Assembly: GCA_002803225.1 (NCBI GenBank)
Contig: NXFV01001505.1
Coordinates: 1 to 64,000 of the forward strand
DNA length: 64,000 nucleotides
Direction: 5' to 3'
DNA from: Gamarada debralockiae
Taxonomy: Eukaryota > Ascomycota > Leotiomycetes > Helotiales > Hyphodiscaceae
The notes beneath the pieces are model-generated. The model was not told the origin of the DNA. It was given only the letters and a program-made list of their open reading frames with translations, and did not search any database. Both the position numbers and the translations under genes were made by a program. Position 1 is the first letter of the stretch, and the number at the start of each line of letters is the position of its first letter. Shown piece after piece: positions 1 through 10,761 of the stretch.

Positions 1-927
1 AGTAACCATCCTCTCCAAATTTTCGTTTCCATTTTCCCCTCTTCCTCCAACACCACCTCTCTCGAACCGTCCTCGCGTCACTCTCAATCGCAACCAAATC
101 CGATACCTAACCAACACAAATATTCCCATCATCTCAGTGCCCAGAATATGCCCCACGAAGCCGGCGTTGCTATAGCGTGAGGGACCCATGAAGGCGTAGG
201 TGTAGAAATGCTGGGTTGTGGACGTCATGTAGACGATTGCCTGCGTAGAGGCCCAGGATGAGGTCGAAGGGAGATGTCTGGGGCGGTGTCAGTATGGGTA
301 TGCGAGAGGCTTTATCATTGGACAGCCACGGAAAGCACTGGGGAAAGAGAAGGAAGATTTACATCCAAGGCAGCGGCTCAGTCCTCGGGATAATAATCTC
401 GTAGAGCGAGAAGACTGTGTTGAGGGCCTGTCGAGTCACCTACATAGACCAATATTAGTTATGACAGGACCAGGCTTGAAGGGGAGCTGAAGAAACATAC
501 GTTGGTCCAAGTATTAAATCTCGTATTAAACCTGCTAGTCTTAAACTAGATTGCTCCAAAACACGACCGTATCAAGTAACGGCGGCGAAACAATACTCGT
601 GTACAGCACTCCATATAGCAGTTGTAAGAACTCTGGCTATGAATTCAGCAGTACACGATCTTTCCTTGCTAAGCAACTAGTATGAAATGAAGAGATACAG
701 CAGTAGGATGTTACGCCCCAGAACATAAGATAGCTGAGGAAGGAGAATGATTGACCGAGTGTAGAAGGCGACAGTGATATCTCGATGATTATGGAGATGA
801 TGCATTAGCTTGCGATTGTGAGGCGAAGAAGCACCAGGTGGGAAGTGGAGACGAATTTGCAGGTGAAGAAGCGGTGCGTGGAGTCGAAGGGAGTAGAGAC
901 TGAGAAGAGGGTGTAGAATCTTGACAT
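1..927 (-). pseudogene. FAR-17a/AIG1-like membrane protein, broken, runs off the left edge
   Basis: Conceptual translation of the minus strand gives the usual pieces of the fungal FAR-17a/AIG1-like multi-pass membrane family in order. These are an N-terminal RFFTCKFVS stretch, then PPLLDTVVFWS, then an exon with RQALNTVFSLYEIIIPRTEP, then QHFYTYAFMGPSRYSNAG. Short introns with good borders lie near 443-500 and 274-361. Two lesions break it: an in-frame TAA at 805-807, and a TAA at 541-543 followed by a change of frame before the RFNTRFNTW exon. The first ATG is at 927. The family assignment rests on remembered consensus, so it is moderate; the interruption is seen directly. Human members are reported to act on fatty-acid esters of hydroxy fatty acids; the fungal role is not known to me. 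Confidence 0.55.
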
Positions 928-1747
928 GATGGATGCTGGGAGGTAGAAACTGTTGGGAAGTAAAATTGGAAGGAGAGTGAGCTTTATGACAGTTGGGAGA
1001 CATGGCGCAAGCGTGGGAGGTTGAAACGATGCTGCTAGAGGTCTTTAGGATGGAGGGGGGAAGCTCAGCCATATCAGAATTCATGGGCCTGCGGGACTTG
1101 CTTGCGTAACGACTACTGATAGGAGGGTATGAAAGGTAGCGGTAGGTCTCGATCGAGTTACCAGACTAGGAGAAGATGGCAAATACTCGTGTTCCCCGGA
1201 CAAAGACCCACCCCCCAAAACGACTCGAGCAAAATCTATGTGGGAAGGGAAAAGGCGGTGAAAAGTTAAGTGAAGAACATTAAAAAGGAGCCTATATTCA
1301 AACCTAGAATAAACTATTCAGAGGTCCTTGAGCCAGTCAATAATGCCTTGAAATTTGTTCCCTGCTGTTATGTTTAATTTGTAGGTTTTTTTTTCCTTGC
1401 TTTTTTCTGAGCTGTTTCCGCTGACTTATAGGTGAGAAACTATTGGGAATTTTGAAGGGTGAGACTTTGTCAGGACAGTGTGGAACACATGCTCTACTAA
1501 CGTGATTGCAGTGCCGAGGAGGCATGCCTTATAAAGAGCTGCTGCTCTCGCAGCTCTCCATATCCCAATTGCAGACCGAGCAATGCCAGGGCATGTCAGG
1601 TGGAGGATTGCTGCACTAGTGGTAGCACTGTCTTCCCCTTGCATCATAGTGCCCAGATACATTATCAGCAAAGATGTTGTTTGCGATAATGCAGAAGAGG
1701 AGCACGTTCTGTCAGGAATTGCTTATGTAATGACCGAGTTGTGACGT
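928..1747. other. Intergenic spacer, no gene recognised
   Basis: I see no coding exon that resembles a family here. Short open frames lack codon structure. The stretch ends at the GACGT target site of the MITE that follows. Confidence 0.5.
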
Positions 1748-1961
1748 ACCAGGGGTGCACTAACTCATGCACCACTTTGAAATTCAATCCTTAATAACTT
1801 TGCAACGCAAAGTCCAAATGAGCTATCAAATATGCCGGCTTGATCGCGAAGAAGGCATCTTCAAAATTTGTACCAAAAATTTTCAATATAAATCATTCCT
1901 TAGAGAGTTGTGGTCATGTCTATTTTTTGAAGTGGTGCATGAGTTAGCGCACTTCCCTGGT
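1748..1961. mobile_element. MITE with 5-bp target duplication
   Basis: The two ends are inverted repeats of about 35 bp. The left end begins ACCAGGGGTGCACTAACTCA, and the right end read on the other strand begins ACCAGGGAAGTGCGCTAACT. The 214-bp element is flanked on both sides by GACGT (1743-1747 and 1962-1966), a perfect 5-bp target-site duplication. It has no transposase frame, so it is a non-autonomous DNA element. I cannot name the superfamily from the ends alone. Confidence 0.85.
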
Positions 1962-1966
1962 GACGT

Positions 1967-2824
1967 GGTATATATAGGGACGGGGAGAGCCCCATCCCAA
2001 TCTTCATCTTTCATTACCATTCATCATCAATCAACCTCCTGCTCATACTATCAATACAAGCTGTGAAGTTTATCAAGCTGATCAATCTATCATCACTACT
2101 GTGTGCTGTCACTATTGCCATAAACGCTCTGACCTTCTGGCACGTTCGGAAAGGGAACAGATCCCGTGACTCTATAGATTTCTGTTCAGGGGTATAGGAT
2201 ATAGGTTATAATTTTGTAAATATTTTAGCCTTTCTCCTTTGCGAGCATTTCGCACTGTCTTATACGAACCATGTTACCCAAATTTTGTTGAGGGCCACTC
2301 TTCCCGGTTACAAGATGAGGTTCACTCTTGGTTTTGTGATGCAGTATTGGCGTAGTAAGGCACTATCTCCCTTATTAGTTTAAGCGCCCCCCATCACGCG
2401 TCTGTCCGGCTCAATTGGGAAGCGTCTAGCTCGCTTCCGCCCTGTGGACTTCTAGGATTATTACTAAGACAAGTCGTTTGCACTAGCGGATTGTATCCCT
2501 TCCACAGGTATGAACCGTATAAACACTTATTTTTAACCCCGAGAACCCTTTGTAGCAATTAATAATAGTTAATTTCTAAGTGGAATAAATCCACAGCAGA
2601 ATTAGTTTGAAAGGTAGGAGAGCATTTCAAAGTAATAGCTTTCTAAATGAAGCTACGTTCGAGTAGATTCTATCACCAAGTATATAATGGAGTTTGAGCA
2701 GCGAGGTGGTGGGTGGGGAGGAGGGATAATAGGAAAAGCTATTTAGCGATTGATTGCAAATGCTTGACCACAGCCTCGTGGCCGCCCACGAGAGCGGTGT
2801 CTGATCCATCTAGCTAGATCCGAA
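1967..2824. other. Intergenic spacer
   Basis: Apart from the TATA-like site near its left end I see no gene, RNA or repeat here. It lies 3' of the DUF1857 gene on the minus strand. Confidence 0.5.
1969..1976 (+). promoter_or_regulatory. TATA-box-like site with no gene downstream
   Basis: TATATATA is followed by a CT/CA-rich stretch (about 1990-2065) of the kind seen in fungal 5' leaders. No ATG-led gene follows for several hundred bases. The site begins 2 bp after the target duplication of the MITE at 1748-1961. It may be an orphan promoter or chance. Confidence 0.3.
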
Positions 2825-3313
2825 TTAGATCCTCCCGTCGGCGGCCAATTCTCTCATTGCTATAATTGTTCCTTCCACAGCCATCTTACTCATCCGCTTC
2901 TCTTTCTCACAAAATACTGCCAATTCCTCCTTCGACACACCTGGATGCCTCCACTCAAAAACATAAGTCATTTGTAACTCTCCAGCTTCGTCCTCACTGA
3001 TGATGTTACTTATCATGCTACCATCCGGCTGGACGAAGTCCACTTTACAATCTTCATAGGCGGTAACGGTCTCCCTAACTTTACGCTGGCCTTCCCGGAA
3101 GACGACTTCACGGACAGTGACGGGATTGCCGGTTAACGGGTCGATTGATTCGCTAAGGACTTCGGTCGATTGAATACCGGCTGGGACAAAGGTTTGCGCA
3201 GAGCGAATCTTTATGAGCAAACCGGCCCATACCTGGGAGCGGGTAAGGACTGGGGTAGCGCCGGAAGGATTGATCGGGGCAGTGAAGGCGATATGATTTG
3301 TGGAAGGCATCAT
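2825..3313 (-). CDS. DUF1857 / SRPBCC-like protein
   Basis: A single exon encodes 162 residues when started at the ATG pair reading MMPSTNHIAF; the open frame extends upstream only through non-ATG codons. The sequence fits the DUF1857 family of small Bet v1-like (SRPBCC) proteins. It has an N-terminal strand ending in INPSGATPVLTRSQVW, a first helix with WAGLLIKIRSAQTFVPAG, a central run of beta strands (VTVREVVFREG, VDFVQPDGS, LQMTYVFEWRHPG), and a long C-terminal helix after KEELAVFCEKE. Members have a hydrophobic pocket, and some lie in fungal secondary-metabolite clusters, but no reaction is settled. It stands alone here. The length matches the family and no lesion is visible. Confidence 0.85.
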   Translation of the reverse strand: MMPSTNHIAFTAPINPSGATPVLTRSQVWAGLLIKIRSAQTFVPAGIQSTEVLSESIDPLTGNPVTVREVVFREGQRKVRETVTAYEDCKVDFVQPDGSMISNIISEDEAGELQMTYVFEWRHPGVSKEELAVFCEKEKRMSKMAVEGTIIAMRELAADGRI

Positions 3314-4309
3314 TTCGAGGATGAAAATCCTTTGCTGAAGATCCAATGGTTTTCAATATGTTTGCTGATCGGATGCTTTGCAGTTTTGTGCAGACTCATG
3401 CAAGAGCTTTTATTCCAGACAAAATATCCGAGAACTTATCACAGTGGCCAAATAGCAAAGAAGAGGTTGAGAACCTACAAAGCGGACTTTTATACCTTTA
3501 AATTCCATCTACGGATACCGGCGCCCGTTACTACAAGAATAGAGCTAACGAGTGACATATGATGGCTAAGCAAATCCTAAGAAGAGTTAATGTCGCTTAG
3601 AAACCATTCAGGCCAATATCTCAGCGAGAAGTCTCCGAATGACCCTGCCAGATGTTGGTGACAAAAGTATTCCAAAATTACCACTAAACTTTGAATGATG
3701 AACGCCGATTCGTTCCTGGTCAATAAGGCTTGGTTTGTCCTCTGAACCCTACCTGTGGAATGTCTCCCGTAGCGAAAACTATAAACCTCCCAAGCTTTGG
3801 AAGCGTCACTCTAAGCTCGCTTTTTGTGGGCTATTTTCGCGATTTCTTTGCCCGAAGACCGAATTTTTACATCCTGCAAGTATCCATAGAAGCTTAGACT
3901 GTGGCGGCCCAACAAAGAGCCGACCATCGACGGGGCATACCAAGTCGACAACTATTATACCTTGGTTCATGCACTGTGTGCTGCTCTTTTGCCGAAGCCT
4001 GGGTCTCGGCGAATCTTGGCGAATCTCCTTACTGATCATCCACAGCTATTGGATCATGACGTAGCACGAAATGAAGAAAGACAGGCTACATGAATCTATG
4101 GAACCAATATATAAAGCTTCAATGTCTTCCCTCAAGACTCCCTTGTACAACCAAGTTTTTTGCCCCTTTGTCCTTCAAGCACACCTAGACTCCTCTATAC
4201 CCACGATCCCGGAAGTTTCCATCGATAATTCCTGCTCTTCTTCTCAGAAGCTCAGTTTATTTCCTCTTCAAAACCAGCCCGAGTCATCCAACTTCGACCC
4301 TATACCACG
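3314..4309. other. Intergenic region, divergent promoters
   Basis: This gap separates the divergent DUF1857 (minus) and NmrA-like (plus) genes. Open frames at about 3735-4064 on both strands show no family likeness and overlap each other, so I do not call them. Confidence 0.5.
4108..4115 (+). promoter_or_regulatory. TATA box candidate of the NmrA-like gene
   Basis: TATATAAA overlaps a CCAAT motif (4104-4108) and lies about 195 bp before the NmrA-like start codon. Between them is a pyrimidine-rich leader ending in CCACGATG. Confidence 0.45.
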
Positions 4310-5269
4310 ATGTCGTCCGTCAAAAAGGTCATCACCGTCTTCGGTGCAACCGGTAATCAAGGTGGCTCTGTTATCTCCACTCTTCTGTCCCAACCTGAAA
4401 TGGCCTCCCAGTACCTAATCCGCGGCGTCACACGGGATCCATCCAAGCCTTCCGCCCAAAAACTGAAATCCGAAGGAGTAGAGCCAATCAAGGCAGATCT
4501 TAATGATCCCTCCTCCCTCGTATCTGCTATCGCTGGCTCCTTTGCAGTCTTCGCGGTGACCAATTACTGGGATACGATGTCTAAATCCACCGAAATCACT
4601 CAGGGAAAGAACATCGTCAATGCCTGTATCTCTGCTAGAGTAAAACATCTCATCTGGTCGTCCCTCCCCAATACCACAGCCTTGACCAACGGGCTCCTTA
4701 AAAACATCGAACATTTCGATTCCAAGGCCGATGTGTCAGCATATGCGGAATCTGCAAAGGCCAAAACCGGAATGTGGGTGACTCACTTCATGCCCGGGTA
4801 CTTCATGCAGAACCTTAAGTCCAGCATCATGAAAGATCCCCAGACGGGCATTTCTACTATGTCTACTCCTTGGACCGAAACTACCACCCACCTTCCCTTA
4901 CTTGACATTGTCGCTGACACCGGTAAATTCGTTGCTGGGGCCTTGTTGCTAGGCTCTGCTGCCGACGGCAAGTTCATCCAGGGTGTATCGCAATGGACTA
5001 CGCCCGGTGAAGCCGTCAAGATCATCTCCGAAATCTCACACAACAAGGTGGTCTTTCAAGAAATTTCTGTGGAGGTCTGGGAAGGATTCTTGCCTCTGCC
5101 TCCTCACGCACAGAGGGAGCTTGGTGAAAACATGATCTTAGTTAAGGACTTCAGCTACTACGGGAACGATGCACCATTCAGGCAGAGCGAAAGTGACGCC
5201 TTCATCAAGGCTGTTAAGGGTCTGAAGTTAACCACTCTGGCAGAGTTTGTGAAGGCGCATTGGGATTGA
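4310..5269 (+). CDS. NmrA-like NAD(P)-binding protein
   Basis: A single exon encodes 319 residues from an ATG in good context (CACGATG). The N-terminal dinucleotide-binding motif FGATGNQGGSV sits near residue 10, followed by RGVTRDPSKPSAQKL, where an Arg is expected to contact NADP phosphate in this family. The rest matches the NmrA-like/HSCARG branch of atypical short-chain dehydrogenases (AVFAVTNYWD, HLIWSSLPN, FMPGYFMQN), which usually lack the Tyr-Lys catalytic pair. NmrA itself is a nitrogen-metabolite co-repressor; HSCARG-type proteins are redox sensors, and others are reductases. The length is normal and no defect is visible. A regulatory or a reductase role cannot be separated from sequence alone. 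Confidence 0.9.
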   Translation: MSSVKKVITVFGATGNQGGSVISTLLSQPEMASQYLIRGVTRDPSKPSAQKLKSEGVEPIKADLNDPSSLVSAIAGSFAVFAVTNYWDTMSKSTEITQGKNIVNACISARVKHLIWSSLPNTTALTNGLLKNIEHFDSKADVSAYAESAKAKTGMWVTHFMPGYFMQNLKSSIMKDPQTGISTMSTPWTETTTHLPLLDIVADTGKFVAGALLLGSAADGKFIQGVSQWTTPGEAVKIISEISHNKVVFQEISVEVWEGFLPLPPHAQRELGENMILVKDFSYYGNDAPFRQSESDAFIKAVKGLKLTTLAEFVKAHWD

Positions 5270-6441
5270 ATAGTGGGCCAGAAGACTTGACGCTCTGTTC
5301 CAAATTTGGCTTAACCAAATTTTTCATAGGATACATCCTGACTCTGGGTCTTGCTCTGAGGTACTTTCGTAGCACAATTCAGATGTCTTTCTCCGTCCCA
5401 AGTTCCTCTCTTATGTGCTTAAAAGCATTTATCTTATCTCTGCTATGAAGGAACGACACCTACAGCTTATTTAAAGTTCATAATATTAAAGAATACGATT
5501 AATCCATTTTGACCAGCCTATGAGTGGTTATATTCTGCTGAAAGAAATCCCGCTGGCATTCTCAAATCTTCTACTTTTGAAGTTATTAGCAATATAGAGA
5601 GCAAGGTTGGTATCCTCACGAGGCCACTTGAGCCTGCCTCAAGGGAATGCAATCGCCGTCCAGGTACTCGGGGTAGAGGATTCCGAGCTCAAGAAGACAA
5701 TTGAGCAGAGGAGCGCGCTGATAAATGATAATGGGAAGCCTGAGACTTCTTGCCGTCTCTATTCTATTGACCTTTGAAACGGAGATTGACTGCTCGCCAC
5801 ACGTGACTGTTGCTTTGCTAAGAGCACCTCTCCCAGGAATTGCAAGAGCAGAGTTCGAACGGCCGTGGCGATGACACCGAAAGTTGTAACGGAGAATGGA
5901 GTGATGAAAAAAAAAAAAAAATGAAAAAACTTAGACTTGGATTTGACCGACGGAGTGGCAAGAACGCGAGAAACCACTATCGGAAGGGTAGTTCGGTCCG
6001 CCAATCTAATTGAGAGACCCAACTAAAACTCTCCTAGCTCAATACTGAAGTCTCGGAGACATCAATTCCACCCTCTTTCTCCTCCCCCGGGGCCTAATCA
6101 AATGAATGAATATTTAGAGATGTAAATATTGGTATAAAGTTATTTACTAAAGTTTAATAGTATTATACCACGTAATAGATTACGCCGCTCTGTGATACAT
6201 TGGGTAAACGCTAACGTCTGTATAGAATTCCCAACCCCAGATGATGTTCGACATGAGAAAATCTGCTCGGAGTTCTACTTTCACATGAGAATATACTAGC
6301 TTTACCTTTTATCCATCTGCTGTCTCGTGAAACACTTTAATCTTCCTAAGAAATTTATCAACTTCAAAGGATTCTTTCTTATACTTCCTTGTTCATTAAT
6401 GACCATATAGTCGAGTTCTAACTAAAAAATGATCTTATATG
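5270..6441. other. Intergenic region, AT-rich
   Basis: No gene is recognised. A poly-A run lies near 5908-5930. A short stretch at 5640-5745 has a plausible codon pattern (QGNAIAVQVLGVEDSELKK), but no start, splice sites or extension support a gene. Confidence 0.45.
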
Positions 6442-7430
6442 TTATATATTAACCCGCAGGAGCTGCTTCCATTCTACCAATGATGCCGCAGACTCTTCGA
6501 AGAGAGCCCTGCCCTTTATCATTGCAATAAGGAAGCCGAAAATCTTCCAACTCCCTATCTAGCCAATCTGCCTTCTTCTCTAAGGTGACGATTTGTCGAA
6601 CGCTCTTGTTTATAATATATTCTTTAGTAGCATCTTACTTGCCTATTAGCGCAACATCAAGCTCCTTAGTCAGATATGTGAACTGTATCTGGATTGCAAA
6701 CAGATGCCTCCCTGCCAAATTAGAGGCATCGCCGATAGCCCAGACATTTATAGCGCCTTTCACTTTCATATCTTAGTTCACCTTGATATTTCCTTTTCTA
6801 TCAATCCACTAATTCAATAAGAAAGAGTATTGGGGCAAATACCAATCAGAGGCAGATATAGATCAGCTGTCAGAGTTTGGCTATCAGACAATTTGATAAT
6901 AGTTTGCGACCCACTTTCGTTTGACTTGGTAACAGTAATATTGTGAATGAGATTGACTCCCAACTTCTTCAACATTGACTCGCCATTCGCGGTCAGGTCT
7001 TCTGCATAAGGTCCAGGATTCAGTCGCCTTGTACAATCAAGGTGATGTCCTTCTTTCCTCCATATACAACCCCCAATTCACCAACAGTCTTGATATCTGT
7101 AGGACCTGCACCAGCAACAATAATTGGCTTTGCCACTTTAGTATTCTCCTGCAGCTTATGTAGCTCTGCGGTTGTGGTCTCCCGAATTCTTGATCAGCAG
7201 CGTCCCGACAGTCGAGCCACTAGCAATAACCAGAGTGCCGTAAGAAATATTGAGTTGTCCTTGGCAAGTCTCCACAAGAACCAAGTTCCTAGCCACATCG
7301 GCCCTTCGGCGAGACCAGAAACGAATTCAAACTGGTTCTTCGTGAAACGGGCGAAGGCGGGGATAATAGGTTGAAAAGCTTATCATCTCGGATTCCGCCA
7401 GGCACCGAGGATGACGACCTAATTATCTAT
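6442..7430 (-). pseudogene. Decayed copy of the AIF/FSP1-like oxidoreductase
   Basis: The minus strand aligns from end to end with the intact oxidoreductase gene at 19312-20448. Shared stretches include GGAAAGAAGGACAT, TCCTCGGTGC and the C-terminal GAAGCAGCTCCTGCG. The start codon has become ATA (7428-7430), and the CAG for codon 4 has become TAG (7419-7421). Several more stops follow (for example GGCGATCGA became GGCGACTGA). An internal deletion removes most of the first FAD-fold segment. Many of the differences are C-to-T or G-to-A, the pattern expected of repeat-induced point mutation, though length changes are also present. It cannot encode a working enzyme. Confidence 0.88.
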
Positions 7431-7900
7431 TTTATTAACTGTTGCTAACTTGGCAGCCACCAGATTCGACTGGGTCGAGTGATTGGAGTTGTTAAGGGTG
7501 TAAGCCATTAAGTGGAGGTGGAGCTTTCTTAAAGGATGAAATGGAGGATAATTGCACTCTGACTAGTCAATGACATATCCTAGGTAATCATGGCATGAGC
7601 GGAGGACGAGAGATTGCTCATCTAGTAGTATTACCAATACAGACTAGCATGCTGCGTCTTGAGGAAGCACGGATGGTCAGGTATCCCTGTCCATGTACTA
7701 TTCCATGGAGTCACGACACTGGTGAATGATCGGGACCGTCCGGGGAACGAAAATGGGCACAGGAAGCAAATCGACTTTAAGAAGTTTATTTCCGTATTGG
7801 AAGATATCATTTCTATTCAATGCTTACTAGTCTCCGAAGCGTCATGAATAATGTGTACTGTAATGGATCCAAGGAATGTAACAAAGAAATGCAAGCTCCA
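7431..7900. other. Intergenic spacer
   Basis: No gene or repeat recognised. It separates the decayed oxidoreductase copy from the 3' end of the minus-strand hydroquinone-reductase gene. Confidence 0.5.
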
Positions 7901-9295
7901 CTACTTGTTTGCCAGTGCCTTGATAGCTGGTATCTCCTCATCTTCCTGCAGTATCGGGGGTTCGGGGCCCAGAGGGGTGATGCCGAAGGGATTGATCTAT
8001 GCGTTATCAGTAGGGTATTATAGAGTAAACCTTTAGAATATAAATTACCTGCGGGTGGCTCTTAGTGTAATGGCGTTTAATATGAGTGAATTCAACGGTA
8101 TCTTTGAAGGCTGGGATATTCCAATACAAATGTCTGAGCCATTTGTGGATTCGAGGATATCCAGAACGAATGTCAGTGATGTTCGCCTTCACCGAGAATA
8201 TCAGCTGGCCCATTCACAAAGTCCGATTTATGAAGGAGGAATGCGCACCTTGAAGTGTTGTACATAAACAATGTCGAAGCGAATGATAGTAGTGTAGAGT
8301 CTCACATCCACTTCCGTGATGTTCTTACCGAAGTAGTAAGGGCCTTCGGTTGTAGCCAGATGATTTTCCACTCTGTCCAGGCTGTTAAAGAGAGTCACGA
8401 CAGCTCTCTCATATGCTTCTTGAGTCGTTGCGAAGCCAGACTTGTAGACGCCGTTGTTGATGTCATTATAGATCCATTCATTCGCTGCCTCAATCTCTTT
8501 CAGAAGGTTGTCTGGGAACAGAATGACGTTGCGATACTTCTCCCCAACCAGGTCGTCGAACTAGTGCAAAGGTATCAGCCAATAATCCTCGGCATTCTTA
8601 TTCCATCGCACGACATACTTCCGTGTAAAACATCCTAATAATCTCAGCACTCTCAGTACTAACAATCTTCCCCTGCTTCACATCATACAATACGGGCACT
8701 GAGACCCGGCCTTTATATTCCGGGTCGACTTGGGTATAAATATCCTTCAAATGCGTATATCCCTCATGCCCCTCCACCGGATCCTTCTCAACGTGTTCAC
8801 CAGGCGCATCTTTATCTTCCGATGTTGCGAAGCGCCAGCCCTTTTCTTGCATGTGCCAGTGCACACTGGTGTAGGGTATTACATCTTCAAGGCCTTTGAG
8901 TTTGCGGACGATGAGCGCGCGGTGGGCCCATGGGCATGCGTAGGAAATCTTATGGTCGGTTGATTCAGCAGATGCGGGATCAAAGATGTGGTAGCAGTAC
9001 CATACATAGAGGTGGTAGCGGCCTTTGTCAGGTGGAAATTCACCCCCTTTCTTTATGAAGTGTCTGAATTGAGACTCAGGTTTCTTGAATTCACCGTTCT
9101 TACCATGTGGTGTGACCAGACCTGTGATTTTCCTCTCAGTCTTTCAGAAACCAGAATTAGTTAAGACTTCAAGTCCGTCACCATTAACAGAGGGATTGCA
9201 CCAACCATTGCGGATTGGGTCGAAGAAAGCAGGCGAGACAATGATTTCGAGAGTATCTGGCGGTTATGCAGATATCTGAATGCCCAGGAGAGCAT
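7901..9295 (-). CDS. Glutathionyl-hydroquinone reductase (xi-class GST, ECM4/GTO-like)
   Basis: A multi-exon gene whose pieces join in frame through GT-AG introns. The first exons give KITGLVTPHGKNGEFKKPES and, after an intron near 8958-9014, the SYACPWAHRALIVRKL segment with the CPWAH active-site Cys of this family. Next come HWHMQEKGWRFAT, SVPVLYD and ESAEIIRMFYTE. Later exons carry FPDNLLKEIEAANEWIYND, NGVYKSGFATTQEAYE, VDVRLYTTIIRFD, then YPRIHKWLRHLYWNIPAFKD and finally INPFGITPLGP. Such enzymes reduce glutathionyl-hydroquinones using glutathione. I chose the ATG at 9295, which gives a basic, serine-rich, presequence-like N-terminus; a start near 9210 is also possible because the first intron is ambiguous. 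No lesion is visible. An unrelated-class GST lies 1.5 kb away. Confidence 0.85.
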
Positions 9296-9574
9296 TGACG
9301 GAGCAATGACGGTGTGATGGTTGTTTTTATGTGAATGGTTGAGGCCAATGTATAACCAAAGAAAAATAATGGCAACGACGACGGCATTCAGCAATTTACC
9401 AATTACCGAATGGCAAGAATGCATGCGGGCATGCGGACAAGCTAATGCGAACATAATTCGTAAGAGTGAGCAAACGAAACTGAAAATAATAAGAAAAGCT
9501 TGTTTAAAAAGCCGGATGCCGAACTATACAGCGAAGCGGACTTATGTTCGCTCCGACTGGACGGACTATCTGTT

Positions 9575-10425
9575 GTATGGTAGTCGTCAAAATAATTATT
9601 AATGAATTTTTCTATGGTAGTCATCAATGTTTATCAGTACCATAGACTGATGGTTACCATTATGGTGGTCATAAATAATTATTGACGAAAGCTATCTGTA
9701 GTGCTCTCTCTTCCACCGTCCCAGGACTCCTGCTCTGTCATTATTCTGGAATGGGGAGACCACCTCGTTGTCTGCTGCGAACCCTCCCCCGAGATCTATC
9801 ACTAGGTCCCAACTCTCAGTAATCTCAGATGGACATGAACGAGGACCTCAGCGGCTGTATTATAAGCATGTTGGGGGAGGGCGAGGCTCGGGGGAAGGTA
9901 GAGGGTCGGCCTAAAAATTTTGTGGACCCGGCTTAAAAATTTCCTTATAACTAAGGCCCTATTAGCCTAAATACCTAAAATTACAGGGCCTAAGTACCTA
10001 AAATATTAGGTATACGCAAGTACTCAAAAACATTACAGGGGATTAAGTACCTGAAATTATAGTACCTGAAATTATCGGGTATACGCGAGTACCTAAATTA
10101 CACGGTATAAGTACCTGAAATTACAGCACATAATACTTAAAATTATAGGCACTATATAAAAAATAGGCCGGGTCCACAAAACTTTTAGGCCGACCCTTTA
10201 GAATCCGGAGGCTCGGCGGGCAGGGTCTTTCGGTGACCGAAAGAGGACCTTAGCGTCTTGGCCAGCCTACTTCCAGCACCCTCCGCAGCGCTACTCTATT
10301 GGTGCCTATCATAGAGGATCACGAATTAATGACGAGTTCCATAATCGTAGTCATAAATCTATGGTAGTCGTAAATAATGACCAATACCATGGTATTATAC
10401 ATGAATAATTAAAAATTGATGAGTA
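9575..10425. repeat. AT-rich repeat block with a recurrent ATGGTAGTC motif
   Basis: The motif ATGGTAGTC followed by an AT-rich tail such as GTCAAAATAATTATT recurs at about 9577, 9613 and 10360, with diverged forms near 9665 and 10343. The matching inverted form ACCATAG/ACCATGG occurs at about 9639 and 10385. The motif copies lie at the two outer ends and enclose about 650 bp. That interior holds the MITE at 9902-10197 and a perfect 9-bp palindrome (TCTTTCGGT and ACCGAAAGA, 10226-10244). It may be an older element that was later hit by the MITE; the outer boundaries are not sharp. Confidence 0.5.
9902..10197. mobile_element. MITE with TA target site and internal short tandem repeats
   Basis: The left end AGGGTCGGCCTAAAAATTTT pairs with the right end read on the other strand, AGGGTCGGCCTAAAAGTTTT. 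The arms continue to about 35 bp through GTGGACCCGGC. The element is bounded by TA on both sides (TA-GAGGG and CCCTT-TA), consistent with Tc1/mariner-type targeting. Inside, a 16-20-bp unit around AAGTACCTGAAATTA recurs about eight times in diverged form. There is no transposase. Confidence 0.75.
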
Positions 10426-10761
10426 TCGTACTACATATCGCGGCACAGAGCTGTGCTGAGATATGCTCTGGCAGGACAGAATATCCGCGACTAGTTTACC
10501 TTCAGTCCTAAAAGAGTTGGATTTGTAATTTTGCATTTGTCATCCACAAGGAAGACCCATATTTTGTATCTCAAGGCTAGTCAAAACAGCTCCTAGTAAG
10601 CAATCAACGTCCCCACTAAGTGTCTCAAAATTTGAGTGAGGGCCTCAAGCAGGGCGTCACTTTTGTCAAAACAGTGAGAAATCTCTTGCTTAACACTCGG
10701 TCCCTATCCCGACTATCTTCTTTGAACAGTATTATCTGTCCTGTCTCCAAACGAATATATT
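10426..10761. other. Promoter side of the GST gene
   Basis: No gene is recognised. The last 80 bp before the GST start are pyrimidine-rich, as in fungal 5' leaders. Confidence 0.45.

Noticed and set aside
677..1084. Minus-strand frame of 135 codons
   Set aside because: It overlaps the real exon frame of the FAR-17a/AIG1-like pseudogene in another phase and has low-complexity composition.
3735..4064. Plus-strand frame of 109 codons before the NmrA-like gene
   Set aside because: It lacks family likeness, is mirrored by an open frame on the other strand and lies where the promoter of the NmrA-like gene is expected.
5640..5745. Short coding-like stretch that recalls the end of an AIR-carboxylase-type protein
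   Set aside because: The likeness is weak and confined to about 30 codons, with no start, stop or splice sites to extend it.
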